Source: Isochrysis galbana
Taxonomy: Eukaryota > Haptophyta > Isochrysidales > Isochrysidaceae
NCBI GenBank assembly: GCA_018136815.1
Contig: CM030945.1
Coordinates: forward strand, 1,624,077-1,688,076
DNA length: 64,000 nt
Direction of reading: 5' to 3'
A program made the translations under genes and the position numbers. Positions 16,567 to 27,612 of the stretch are shown here, piece by piece. A model generated the notes under the pieces. It saw only the letters and a program-made list of their open reading frames with translations, was not told the DNA's origin and searched no databases. The stretch's first letter is position 1, and each line of letters opens with the position of its first letter.

Positions 16567-19531
16567 ATGGAGGCTAACCGCGGCGTCTTCAAGAGGGTGG
16601 GGCCGTATGACCTCTCCACTACGCTCGGTCCGTGGCGCCTCGCCTCCTCCTCCTCTCCCCCTCCCTCTCCCCCTCCCTCTCCCTCCCCCTACCCCTCTCT
16701 CCCTCCCCCTTGCTCTCCCTCTCCCTCTCCCTCTCCCTCTCCCTCTCCCTCTCCCTCTCCCTCTCCCTCTCCCTCTCCCTCTCCCTCTCCCTCTCCCTCT
16801 CCCTCTCCCTCTCCCTCCCTCCCTCCCTCCCTCCCCCCCCACCTCCCTCCCCCTGCCTCTCTCTCATCCCTCTCTCCTTCCTCCCCACTCCCTCCCTCTC
16901 TCTCCCGATGGCTGCCGATCGGCTTCTCTGCTCAGCCCTGCTAGGCATTCGCCGCCCCAGCACCCCTCCCAGCACATACATGTCCTCATTCGCCGACTCC
17001 TGCTCCATCACCGCCCTCGCCTCCCTCTCCTTCTCCGCTCGCAGGCCAGGGCTCCTTTGCGATGGTCTACCGCGGCCAGCACCGCGAGAGCAACCGCAGC
17101 CTCGCCGTTAAGGCGATCGTGAGGGCGAGACTCAACCAGAAGCTGCAGCAGAACCTAGAGGCAGAGATCACCATTTTGCAGACACTTCAGCACCCAAACA
17201 TCGTCCGCCTCCACGACGTGCAGACCACAGAGCGGCATGTCTACCTTATCATGGAGCTCTGCCCCGGAGGAGACCTCATGCGTGTCATCCGTTCGAAAGG
17301 GGCGCAGACTGAGGCGCAGACGCGCTACTATCTGCGACAGCTCGCGCAGGGACTGCGCTACCTGCGCGATCACTACCTGGTACACAGAGACCTCAAGCCA
17401 CAGAACCTGCTCCTCTCCTCTACAATGCCGGACGCCGTGCTGAAGATCGCCGACTTTGGCTTTGCTCGCTACATGCAGCAGGCTGATATGGCCGAGACGT
17501 TGTGCGGCTCGCCGCTCTACATGGCACCGGAGATCCTGCGCTTTCAAAAATATGATGCTAAGGCGGACTTATGGTCCGTCGGCACGATCGTATATGAGCT
17601 ACTCACCGCCCACCCACCGTTCACGGGCGCCAACCACGTGCAGGTGAGCGCCTATAGATTCAGGGCACCTCTGCGCGTGTCCCTTGGCTGGTTGTGGCCC
17701 CTGTGCGAGCCCAACAGCATTCGCCCGATCCTCTCCACGCCTGCAGCTCCTGAAGCAAATTGAGGAGAAGGAGGTCGAACTCCCTGCACACCTCTCTCCG
17801 TCTTGCTGCGCCCTGCTCTTGTCCTTACTCCGGCGCGAGGCGACGGAGCGGCTCTCGTTCGAGCAGTTCTTCGCCCACCCATTTCTCTGCTCGGACTCGC
17901 CGGAGCAGCACCCACACCCAGCCATCTCAAGCGCTGCCACCGCCGTTGTGTCCGAACCACCGCCAGTATCCACGGCAGGGCTCGCTGACGTGCACGCTCC
18001 GCCGAGGCAAGCTGTCATGGAGCCAGTTGATGCTCCCTCAGGCGGAAATCAACCACTCAATGTTCCGATCTCGGAGCGGTCATCCGCACAGGCTCTGTCC
18101 CCAATGCAGCTTCCCGCTGCCTCTGTGGTGCCGTCTCCCAAACCTGCCTTGCACCCCAACCTGCCGGCGCAGCCACGAACGGAATGCCAATCCTCTCTAG
18201 CGATTCCCAACCCGTCCGATGCGCCATTTGCCACCTTCAACCATAAGCCGCCGGTGCCGAGGAAGAGCCGATCGCCGACCGCAGCCTTGCTCGCATCCTC
18301 ACCACCCAACGGGGCACAAATCTCGCCTGCCCTTCCCAGCTGCATCCCTGAGCTTGCGCTGCCCGTGTCGCCGGTAGCTTGCGCCCCGGCGCCCGCTGGG
18401 ACGCCAATCAGCCTATCGCCGTCCCCCTCAACGCAACAGCGTGGCCGAGTGGTGGCTATGCCTTCCGCGTCTCAAGGCCAGCTTGTTGCGACTCGTCGGC
18501 AAGTTGTCCCCGTCACCGTTGCGGCGACATCAGCCTCGCCGAATAGTCACCCGACCACGTGTATGGTGTCCGGCCTTGGCGGGGTGAGCCCATCGTCTGT
18601 TGCGCACGACGCGCTCGCCGTGTACGACAAGTCACTCGACGGCCTCGACAATGAATACGTTCTCGTCAGCCAAAGCCCCACCGCGCGTGCGGTGGCGTTC
18701 GCGCAGCAACGTGACCGGCGTGGCGCTGCAGAGTTGCATCAGAGGGCCATCGATGCTGGGCAACGGGGCATGCTGCAGCTGCGGCAGAAACTTCACGACG
18801 AGCAGTTGCCATGTGGCGCCATTCAACCGGAGGGTGCCGTGATTGGAGACGGAGAGAGCGTTGGAGAGGATAGATGCGTATCGCAAGTGGGAAGTTCACA
18901 ACGCATGCCACTAACGGGGCATTACATGCAACAGCATGACCTGCTTCGGAAGGAACAGCAGCATCGGCAGCAGCTCCTCGCAGGCCGGGCCTTCGCTGTT
19001 GCCGAATTGGCGCAGCAGAGCGCCGAAGGTGGGCTTGCGCCTCACGGCGAGTCCTTTTCGATGGTGGAGTCCCTGGCCCTCCACGTGAAGGCGTTGGATC
19101 TCACGCAGCAGGCCATGCAGCTCGCTCAGGCCGACAAGCAGGACATCGTTGTGGTGGGCGCTATCAACGAGGCCAACTCCCATGCTGACGTGCTTCGCGC
19201 CAGATTTGCGACGTTGCTTGAGAGCGCCGAATGGATACGAGAGCAGCTGAGATGCGAGCAGATGTTGCGCAATACTCCGACGGTGTGCGTAGAGGAGCTG
19301 TTGTATCGGCACGCCCTCGCCATGGGGCGAGAGGCTGCCGTCGACGAGATGGTGGGCAAGCTGAACACGAGCCGGGCGCTTTACCAACGTGCGAAGCTCC
19401 TGCTTGAGCAGCTCGCGGAGGAGCCGCAAGTAGGGCACGCGGACCGTGCCGTCTTGAGCAAGTATGCAGCAGGATTTGCGTGGAGGTTGCAAGAGATTGC
19501 CATGAAGGAGGATGCCCGCGGGACACAGTGA
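16567..19531 (+). CDS. ATG1: ATG1/ULK-type autophagy serine/threonine kinase
   Basis: Exons 16567-16627, 17045-17643 and 17747-19531 (814 aa). Exon 1 (MEANRGVFKRVGPYDLSTTL + G) was found by matching the kinase N-terminus; it splices in phase 1 through GT at 16628 to CGCAG before 17045. Kinase landmarks are GQGSFAMV (21-28), K43, HRDLKPQN with D136, DFG with D157, then LCGSPLYMAPEIL and ADLWSVGTIVYELL. Spacing and sequence match ATG1/ULK kinases, which start autophagosome formation. A long disordered Ser/Pro region follows. EYVLV at about 523-527 fits the ATG8-interacting motif found at this point in ATG1. The C-terminal third is helical, fitting the tandem MIT domains that bind ATG13. The second intron is GTGAGC...TGCAG. 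Confidence 0.88.
16640..16860 (+). repeat. (CCCTCT)n tract in ATG1 intron 1
   Basis: A hexanucleotide CCCTCT array, then (CCCT)n, fills most of the first intron on the coding strand. It lies between the 61-base first exon and the exon beginning with the glycine loop. Confidence 0.92.
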
Positions 19532-20466
19532 AAGTGCGTCAGTAACGCAATCACCGTGCATCACCGTGCCTGTGGAGCTTGCGTGGGATTCGAGGCTGAG
19601 GTCGTGCCAAGCCATACAGATGTTCCATTTGATCGCATTCCCAATTTTTTGGATGCTCTAGGGGATAGTGGGATAGTTAGGCCTGCTGTCTGCGACAATT
19701 TGCTAGCCTTGGCGGCATTAGAAAAAAATATTCTTGAAGATGCCTACTACTTCGCTAGCCGCTGTCCCTCGCGCTGGGGACTACCCCTGACATCGCCTTC
19801 ACCCCACCCTCACTCCCCTTTCGCCCCCCCCCCCTCGGTCCTTTTCGTTCGGTTTCGGGGGGTCGACCCATGTGCGCTACTTTGGGTCCCAAACCCCAAA
19901 CAAAGACAAAGAGGAAACGAGCTTCGCTCCGGCTCCGACAGGGCCTTGGTGCATGCGCGCGAGCGCAAGTGCGCACTCCGCCTCGAGCTGCTCCGGTGCA
20001 GTGTCCATTGGACGGAGGAGGGACATGGCGCGCGAGAGGAGAGAGGCGAAGAAGAGAAGGAGAAGGGGGGGCGCAGGGTACGGCGGGGAGGGGAAGAAGA
20101 CAGGGGGGGCGGCGGGGTACGGGGGGGGGGAGAGAGAAGTAAGGCGTGGAATTACCCCCCAGGGCCCCAATCTAGCTAGATACTAGATACAAGTGAATAG
20201 CGCAAAATTCTATCTAGCTAGATATAGATATTGGCCCCAGCCATCTAGCTAGATATAGATACTCCATTCTCCATTTTTCGGCCTAGATAGTGTAGAAAGT
20301 AGAAATTAAAAAAAAACTTCTGAAGATTCAGGGCTACTCGCCTACTAGCTGTGGGTCACACCTTTGCCTTTGCTATCTACAGCGCCCTTAATTCCCCTCC
20401 CTCCACCTCTTCCCCTGCCCCCCTTCTTTCCTTTTTCTTCGGTTTCCGGGGTCCGGCCTCGGTGCA
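19532..20466. other. Intergenic with repeats
   Basis: 3' flank of the kinase, then G- and GA-rich sequence (20040-20150) and three copies of a TATCTAGCTAGATA palindromic unit (about 20170-20260). An A-rich run with TTCTGAAGATTCAGGGCTAC (about 20306-20335) belongs to a dispersed repeat also at 50896, 51449 and 55352. No coding region is supported. Confidence 0.55.
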
Positions 20467-21240
20467 CTACCTGAGGCCTGGTTCGGAGTGTGGGGTTCGG
20501 GCAGCACGGTGCATGTCCACCGCGCCGCAGCGTGTCAGCGTCAAGCAGCGCAGCGGCGCCCGCGTCTCGCGCATGCACACGTCGACGCACGTGCACCCGC
20601 GCGCGTGCACAACCTCCAGCCGCGGCAGCCCCGTCAGCGCGTCGTGCATCGTCTTCGGAGACGGCCGGCTCGTCGCGGCGAACCGGCGCAACGACGACGG
20701 CAAGTGCAAGGGCGCGCACTCCCCCGAGAGCACCAGCGTCTCCAGCGTGCCAGTCTCCTCGAGCCGCAACGACTTGGCTCCTCCCTCTCCGCGCATCCTC
20801 TGCAGCTCGAGCGCACGTGCCGTGCCCCGCACGGCCGGCAGCCAACCCAGCAGCTCGTGCAGGATCACGTGCCCGTGGACGGCGCCCGCCAGTGCGGCAC
20901 ACAGCAGCCGACGGCTCGACGACCTGTCCACCTCGATGCGCACGGTGGGCGGCATCCGCACTGACCGCAGCGTGCGAGCGAGCGCACGCTCCTCGCGCGA
21001 ACCCGCGACAGGAAGCACAGACGATGACGTCAGGCACATCACCGCCTCCCTCGCCAGCGACGAACCCAGCAGGTCCACGTCCTCGGGCAGCAGCAGCGTC
21101 CGGTAATAATGCCGGACGCGAGGGTCGCCCAGGGCCTCGTGGACCGCGTGCAGCTCCTCCGTCGAAAGCCACTCGCTCATCAGACCGAACAGCTCCGGCT
21201 GGTCGAGCAGCTCGCTCAGCACACCACCACCACCGCTCAT
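20467..21240 (-). CDS. F-box-like / leucine-rich protein
   Basis: 257 residues from ATG at 21240 (MSGGGGVLSELLDQPELFGL). The first about 45 residues (LLDQPELFGLMSEWLSTEEL, then a His/Arg-rich helix) resemble an F-box. The rest has repeated Leu/Cys/Arg strands such as LETLVLSGECAPLHLPSSLR, LPRLEVVHARGCTCVDV and LRCLTLTRCGAVDM, like short leucine-rich repeats. Such proteins are substrate receptors of SCF ubiquitin ligases. The longer upstream frame runs into a (CT)n tract and is rejected as start. The last residues and stop fall in a dispersed repeat, so the 3' end may be truncated. Confidence 0.55.
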   Translation of the reverse strand: MSGGGGVLSELLDQPELFGLMSEWLSTEELHAVHEALGDPRVRHYYRTLLLPEDVDLLGSSLAREAVMCLTSSSVLPVAGSREERALARTLRSVRMPPTVRIEVDRSSSRRLLCAALAGAVHGHVILHELLGWLPAVRGTARALELQRMRGEGGAKSLRLEETGTLETLVLSGECAPLHLPSSLRRFAATSRPSPKTMHDALTGLPRLEVVHARGCTCVDVCMRETRAPLRCLTLTRCGAVDMHRAARTPHSEPGLR

Positions 21241-21269
21241 CCTCCTCCTCCTCCCCTTCCCGTCCCAAA

Positions 21270-21271
21270 AG

Positions 21272-21304
<33 letters not shown>
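21270..21304 (-). repeat. (CT)n tract upstream of the F-box-like gene
   Basis: GA on the plus strand is CT on the coding strand, about 30 bases before the ATG at 21240. This matches the recurring pyrimidine-leader pattern of this window. Confidence 0.85.
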
Positions 21305-21308
<4 letters not shown>

Positions 21309-22086
21309 CTTGACCCCCAGCACGCTGGCTTGACCCCGAGCCACCGAGCAGCTGGCAAACTATACATGGAGAACAAGAAGGCCGTCCTCGCACGCGTCAC
21401 GGACCTCGCCACCCAAGATCAGCCAAGCAGCGACATCGTCGCCTGCCAGCAGAACGACATTGACATTGAGGAAGAGGGATGTGAGAAAAAGACGAAGAAG
21501 ATGAAAACTCAGCCCGCGTAGCTGGGGGTTACCGCGTGTGTTGAGAGTGGGGAAGCGTAATTAGCTTTGTAATAATAATAATAGTGTGGCTACCCAAAAA
21601 GAAAACAAGCACTTTAGCTGGCCCTCTTTTCTCTTTTGACGGAACGCGACTTCCCACGCACGCCTTAGAGCTTAGAGAGGAGTGCGTGGGGAAGAAGAGA
21701 ATGGGACCAGTGGCGGCGGGGGGGGGGTGTATTGTCCTTAATTTTTTTATATCCATTTCATGGGGGCATTTGTCAAAAAAATAACCAAACGTGAGGTTGC
21801 AGTTGCAGCCTCTTGCTCTTGCCAGTTGCCGGGAGGATGAGTGGTTCCTCCCCCATGACAGGGGAGGAGTGGAGAGGGGGGAGGCTCGTGCCCCCCCCAT
21901 GGGTCAACCAAGTATAAACTTAGTTGTCTGCCCCGCAATTTAAGAGGCGGAGGGCTAGGTGGTTAAATAATTTACCCCATGGAAATGGGGAGTATCCATG
22001 AAGCGGTAATAGAGTAGGGCAGAGGTAAGTACTCCTAGAGTACTCTACTCTAGAGTGGAGTAGAGAAGTAGAGTTCTGGGGCGCGG
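21305..22086. other. Intergenic between divergent genes
   Basis: Spacer between the F-box-like gene and PEX12. It contains a repeat end at 21830-21926 (GTGGTTCCTCCCCCATG ... AAGTATAAACTTAGTTG) that is shared with 24296-24380. No gene is seen. Confidence 0.5.
21830..21926 (+). repeat. 3' end fragment of a dispersed element
   Basis: Closely similar to 24296-24380. Both run from a GTGGTTCCTCCCCCATG block through GGCTCGTGCCCCCCCATGGG to the terminal hairpin around AGTATAAACTTAGTT. Confidence 0.7.
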
Positions 22087-23307
22087 ATGGCGCTCTCGGC
22101 GCCGCTGCTCGAGATCATCGCGCACGAGCGGCTGCTGCCCGCGCTGCGCTCGGCGTTCCACTACGTGCTCGCGGTACGCGCGTGAGGCATACCTGCCGCT
22201 ACTTCCCCGCCCAGCTCTCAGCCTTCCCGCCCCCCTTCCACGTGCGCCCCACAGGTGGCTGCCCAACGGCACCCACGGCTGTTACTCAAGCTGCACGGCC
22301 TGCGAGAGGAGCTATTCGCGGGACTGAGCTGCGCGCTCGAGGCGCACGCGCTCCTCAGACATGGCGCTTCCTTCTCTGAACACTTCTATTTCCTCCGCCG
22401 CCATCCCGCCGCCTCGAATCATCGGAAGGGAGGCTGGATGGATGGACTTTGTGACAGGCTGGAGGCTTTGCCAATCCGCGCACGTCTTCTGCTTGAGATT
22501 ATCATACTGGTGTTACCGGGATATCTTCGTGCAAAGCTCGACCCACTCCTCTCTGTTGATGTCAACCAAGATGGATTGTTGCTCAACGGCGGCGGCGATG
22601 GCGGCGCTCCGGAAGGTTCTCTGGATGGCGCAATTCCAGTTGCAAGGCCAGTTCGTGGTGCATCGGCCACTGGCTCAGTGGAGAGAGCTCATCGAGAAAA
22701 TGAGGTCGTTGGATCGGGCACTATGGATCCGCGCCGGCGCCTGCTCTCGCTCACCTATCGGGGAATGTGTGCTCTCCTTGATGCAGCACACCTTGCACAC
22801 CTCTTGTACTTCCTCACAGGGCGCTCACCATACGCCTCTGTCTCTCAACGTGTTCTCCGGTACTGCCTGCTTCCCGCGCCCAGCTCCGAGCTTAGTGGGC
22901 CGGGTTTAGCTCCTCCCGCGGGTGCTTCCCGACGCGAGCGTGCCATGTTCTTCTTGGAGTTGCCGCTACAGCATGCCCGCCAGTTGCTGCTTCTTTCGGC
23001 GTTCGGGTACCGGTTACTCGCATGGTTGCACACGCCAAGGTCAGCACCCCTCATAGCTGCACCGTTTGTGCCGCCACCGCCGGCACCGTATCCACCACGC
23101 AGAGGAAAGCTGCTTCCTGCAGCTGGCGCATGTGCAGAATGCGCGCTTTGTCCTATGGAGGAACCCACAGCGTCCCCTTCCGGTTATGTCTTTTGCTCTC
23201 GGTGTATCACGAGAGCCGTCATGCGAGATGGGCGTTGTCCGGTGACCGACATGCCTGTCACGTTGCCCGAGCTGCTGCGCCTGTACGAGACATCACGTCC
23301 AGCGTGA
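22087..23307 (+). CDS. PEX12: Peroxisome assembly protein PEX12 (RING peroxin)
   Basis: Two exons, 22087-22173 and 22255-23307 (379 aa), joined in phase 0 (GCG before GTACGC; CCCACAG before GTGGCT). The N-terminus is typical of PEX12: LLEIIAHERLLPALRSAFHY, then HGLREELFAGL and GASFSEHFYFLRR, with membrane helices following. The C-terminus (about 322-379) carries a reduced RING: CAECALCP, GYVFCSRC and DGRCPVTDMP. PEX12 forms the PEX2-PEX10-PEX12 ubiquitin ligase channel in the peroxisome membrane that recycles the import receptor PEX5. Length fits the family (about 360-395). The intron is short and C-rich. Confidence 0.88.
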
Positions 23308-23492
23308 TACAGCATGATCCCTTATCATGCTATGACCATGGCAACACGACACGTCCACCAAGGCGACCTGGCGGGATGATGGCCCATGCAAAAGGGAGTG
23401 TTGAGCATTGGGGCGATGGAGTGCTTGCTGTGTGCATATTGCCAAGTTGAGGATTCCGCGGTTCTCTTGCCTCTTGGGTACACATGTGTGAC
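23308..23492 (+). other. 3' flank of PEX12
   Basis: Non-coding sequence between the stop codon and the first copy of the 17-base direct repeat that borders the next element. Nothing recognisable. Confidence 0.5.
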
Positions 23493-24396
23493 TGACTGGC
23501 TCGAACCAATTAAATTATTAATGTTATATCCTAGCCAACCCCACTAGCTAATTGGACACAACTTTTCAGCCCCGGACTCCCGCCATGCCTGACGAGCCAG
23601 GTGTCCGCGTGGTACCGGGGGGAGAGGGCATTGCCCCCCCCCCTCGGTACTTGTCCTCCGCCCAGTGCATGCACCGGCCCTGCGCACCCCAGCACACCCT
23701 CTCCTCGAGGCCACGCTGGGGGAAAACCCCTTTCGGGTAAAACAACGCAGGGGGGGGGGGGGGGCACTCGTGAGTTTAGGGGTCCAGAGCACTAATCTCC
23801 CTCGCCCGAGCGAGTGGCCGCGGCGAGCCGCGGCCCTTCCCTCCTAGCTCTGGCAGCCTCCATCTTCTTTGACCTAAACTGGGCAAGAAGATACGTTAGC
23901 ACCGGAGGGGGAGCTGCCGCTCCCCCCTCCCCTCCCTCTTCCCTTTTCCTCCTCTCTTCCCTGCGGCGGGGGCCCATGGCGCGCGCCTGCGGCCCCACTT
24001 CAGGTCCCCAGATGGCCAGCAGGGGCCTGGGAGCACAGCTCAGGGGGCAGGTGAGGCTGGGGCATGGCCCTGGCCCCTCCTGCCTCTCCCTCGCTGGCGC
24101 TCCGCGCCCCTGCAGGTCGACAGGAGCTAGCTGGGGGGTCCTGATCAGGGGGGCCCAGGGGGAGGAGGGGCTGGTCAGAGAGATGGGCAGGCCACGACGG
24201 GCCAGGGCGGGCGAGTCAGGCGGGCCTGCGGGGAGAGGAATGGGTCAGCAGAGCTGTGTGCTCCTGGCAAGCCATCAGGCGTGCCAGGAGAGTGGGTGGT
24301 TCCTCCCCCATGGCAGGGGAGGAGTGGAGAGAGAGGGGGGCTCGTGCCCCCCCATGGGCGAACTAAGTATAAACTTAGTTGACTGGCTCGAACCAA
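23493..24396 (+). mobile_element. Dispersed GC-rich element with terminal hairpin and 17-base flanking repeat (copy C)
   Basis: TGACTGGCTCGAACCAA occurs at 23493-23509 and again at 24380-24396, a likely target-site duplication around an 870-base insert. The insert has AGCTCAGGGGGCAG internally, as in copies at 15.9 and 55.9 kb. It ends in the hairpin AACTAAGT-ATAA-ACTTAGTT. A 17-base duplication is longer than usual for cut-and-paste elements and hints at a retroposon. Confidence 0.65.
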
Positions 24397-24508
24397 GCCA
24401 GGTTGTGCATGAGTGTGGGAAAGGAGTCTTGCATGAGTGTGGGAAAGGAGTATTGAGATGTCACCAACTCTGTGAGTTCCATGAGTCCATGAGAGGCATT
24501 GGGACGGG

Positions 24509-24612
24509 TTCATCTTCATCATCTTCATCTTCATCATCTTCATCTTCATTATCTTCATCTTCTTCATCTTCATCTTCATCATCTTCATCTTCATTATCTC
24601 CATCTTCATCCG
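24509..24612 (+). repeat. (TCATCT)n microsatellite
   Basis: About 100 bases of TCATCT/TCTTCA units with minor interruptions. Confidence 0.9.
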
Positions 24613-24920
24613 ACGAGTCCGTCGCGCGCCGTTTCCCGCTAGGGCCTGGTAAGAGTTTCGCGAAATCCCTCCCCAAATTTCTCGCAAAAGTTTCTCAAAA
24701 ATCCTACGGTGAGCCCCCAAATTTCCCAAAAGTTTCGAAAAAATTTCTTGTATTTTCAGCACCGCGCGTCGCGCGGTGAAATACAACCACCTCAAAGAAC
24801 ATCAATAGCTCGTCGGTCTATCGTCTATCTTACTTACATAATAGTGAAGGACATACATAATAATTTATGAGTTCTTAGCCAATTCCTTCTTGCATCAAGC
24901 AGCGTGAGAGCAATCACACC

Positions 24921-26216
24921 TCAACACCTACGCTCATTGTATCGCAACATGAGCGCAGCTTGCACTTGATCAGCAAGGCTCGCGCTTTGAAGATGCCCAA
25001 ACATACACTTCAACAATGAGAAAACGCGCTCACACGAAGCAGAAGAAGGTGTCAAAGAAAAAGTGATACGAGCTGCCATTGCCCAATTAGGAATCTTAGA
25101 GCGGTTGCAGGCCCACCAATTCAGCACATGCATGTTGAACTCCTTGACATCCGCGCGGTTGACAACGAAACCTTGCGCCGCTGCCAAATATATTGGCAGC
25201 TCTTGCTGCAAGTTTGTGGCCAAGGAAGGGATGCTAGCAAATGCATGCAAGTTGGACAGAGATTGAATCCAATTAGAATCAATCATGTGGGCATAAGAAG
25301 GATCAAATGCCCTCAAGAGGCCCATCTCCTTATGTTGACCCTTACAGTGATATGGCGATGCACAGTTGTCCGACAAACGATCCCGGAGATATCGGAAGCC
25401 ACCCTTGACCTTATCAATTACAATCTTCCATTCGGGGAGTTCACGAACGTCAATGATGGCACGCAGTTCTTGCTCGCTGTCCACGGTGAGATGAGAGCCA
25501 TCTTCATACTTGATGGTGTACGTGCTCCCTCGAATCGAATCCAAAACACCGGCGTACCAGCTATTATACGGTGCGTCGAACCACTCATACGTCTTTACTC
25601 CTACGCAAACGGGGTGGCCTGCACGCATGACACCAGCAAGGTTTGGCATGGTTGCAGCCTCCATTCCTAGCGTGCTTTCTCGGGAAAGGATCTCTTCCAA
25701 AGCATCATGCACGAGCAAAACCTCTAGGCCATCTCCTTCTAATTTGTATGTGGTAGCACAAAGTAATTGCATATCGAGAGCTGCTGCCAACTCCAATTGT
25801 AACATCTTCTTTTTGGTGGTGAACACCTGACGCAAAGAACGAGTGGTATTGTCGCCGATACCCTTCTGCTCGAGCGCGTCGAGAAATGTTGGGATGTGAT
25901 GGAACTTGAGGGCCAACTGCTTCATAATTTCCCATCGAGACCACCAACGGATCCGAGAGAAGCCTTGCATTGCGACACCGGTAATGTCCTGCCAGATGAT
26001 ACCTGCAGCTAGCACCACTCCGCCGTGGCGCACCTTCTTCGGGGCGGCGACCACCCCTGGCAGGCCGCCCACGACGCTCTGCTGCGGGAAGGTGCGTGTC
26101 GGGGATCTCGTCAGGCATGGCATAGTTGCTGTTAACTTCGCTGAGGGCGCGGAGTGTTTCTCGACTGTGAGAATAGAGGACGTGGCCTCTCGCAAGCTGC
26201 AGCACTCCCGCAACAC
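24921..26216 (-). pseudogene. hAT-family transposase, 5'-truncated, with a Tudor-like insert
   Basis: A 431-residue frame. The C-terminus is a clear hAT dimerisation domain: WWACNRSKIPNWAMAARITF, SSASCERVFSLLKCMFG, SLADQVQAALMLRYN. Upstream lie RNase-H-like core pieces (RWWSRWEIMKQLALKFHHIP). Between them is a WFDAPYNSWYAGVLDSIRGS...YTIKYEDGSH segment that looks like a Tudor/Agenet-type beta-barrel. The N-terminal DNA-binding domain and first catalytic region are missing, and the first about 45 residues look unrelated. No TIR pair or 8-base duplication was identified, so I treat it as a remnant. An upstream exon could complete it. Confidence 0.8.
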
Positions 26217-26899
26217 TGGGAATGCGGGACGCTAAGCCTTCGCCTTCTGAAGGAGCCTAGAGCCTAGCCGGAGAGCGCCTGACTCACCACTAGTTGCCAA
26301 ATCTGCGACACCACTGACTTCGGGCGCTCGACCGGCGACCTCTGCGGCCTCAGCAGCATCCTCGCAGTTTGTCGCTGCAGTACTCCAGCAACCCCGGGAG
26401 TGCGCAACGCTACCCCTTCGCCGTCTGAAGGAGCCTAGGCCCCAGACACCAGACATGACCATGAATGCAAGCCGGGGCGCTCAGATGACCCGCCCGCCCG
26501 CCCCCGGGCTCTGCCGGGGTCTCTGCACGGACATCTTCACCTGCGTCTTCACCTGCGTCGGCGTGCAGCATCGGCCAGGGGCTCAGTGCAGTTGCGCATC
26601 TTCCCAGTTGGAATTTTTTTATTTTTGCGGCAGGTGAGCGAGGAGCGAGGGAGGCCTTGCACGAAGAGAAGCGTAGCTAGCGGCGAGCGAGCGAGCGAGC
26701 GAGCGAGTCCCACGAGAATCAACTAGGTCTTAAGAGATAATAAACGTATGTTCCAGTATTTGTGAGAGACGCACAGACAGACACTGACAAGGATATTTGT
26801 AGGTAGTAAAATTTTTATTATGAGGAAAGCATCCTGGTCACCGTAAAAGGCAGGCTATCGCGACGTGGCTCAATTGATGAAAGGCTGAGGTGTGGCATC
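26217..26899. other. Repeat-rich spacer
   Basis: A direct repeat of about 25 bases (CTTCGCC-TCTGAAGGAGCCTAG) lies at about 26237 and 26416. Next come the dispersed repeat 26455-26640 and a GAGC tetranucleotide run at 26684-26706. The copy of GTGGCATC at 26892-26899 is the left target-site duplication of the next element. Confidence 0.55.
26455..26640 (+). repeat. Dispersed repeat shared with 13981-14190
   Basis: See the entry at 13981-14190. Blocks of near identity around GCGTGCAGCATCGGCCAG define it. Confidence 0.6.
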
Positions 26900-27612
26900 C
26901 AAGGCTTGTATTAGTTACTTTTAAGGCCCTTAAACGTAAGGCCTTACCCTCATAATGGCCTTACTGCCGGCCCGGGTAAGCCTTAGATTATGCCTGTCCC
27001 CACCATGGCCAAGCAAACCATATGCCTAGCCCCAGATAAGGCCTTACTTGCACGATAAGGCCTTACGCAGAAAGGTAAGGCCTTACTCATACAATAAGGC
27101 CTTACTTACCATGGCCCACTGGCGTCACCGTGAGCGTGAGCGCTCAGCGCGCTCCGCGCGCGATTGTATATTATCTTTATGTCTCCTCCTCCTCTCCTCC
27201 CTCAGCCTCGTCAATGAGAGCCCTATGCCCTATGCCTATGAGAGTATGAGAGCCCATGGGCAACATGTGCATTACGCATTACCCTACACCAACCCTTCAG
27301 TAAAACACTATGGGACGCTCCCGCACTCGCGCTCCCGCACTCGCGCTCCTCCCGCATTAATTATATCCATAATTCAGATTATTCCACTCATTACTCATTA
27401 CTCATTCATTACTCATAACGACATACACAAGCTACTACAACTTTTCATAAACATATAACGCCAAGCGGTCACACATTCCACGAACCTGCAAGAAGCCGCG
27501 CCGATTCCTCCATAGTGTGGAACGCGTCATCCATCATGTGTTCAATCTCAGGGTCGTCATAGTTCAAATCTGCCGCTTCATGCATAACGTCTTTGGCAGA
27601 TCCCGGCAGGTG

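Noticed and set aside
22361-22909. 182-aa frame overlapping PEX12
   Set aside because: Shadow of the PEX12 second exon in another frame; the PEX12 frame carries all conserved residues.
24509-24612. Possible CRISPR-like or satellite array
   Set aside because: A plain hexanucleotide microsatellite without spacers, in a eukaryotic context.
23814-24779. 321-aa frame through the 23.5-24.4 kb element and the TCATCT repeat
   Set aside because: Crosses the target-site duplication and ends in a poly-Ser microsatellite translation; not a gene.
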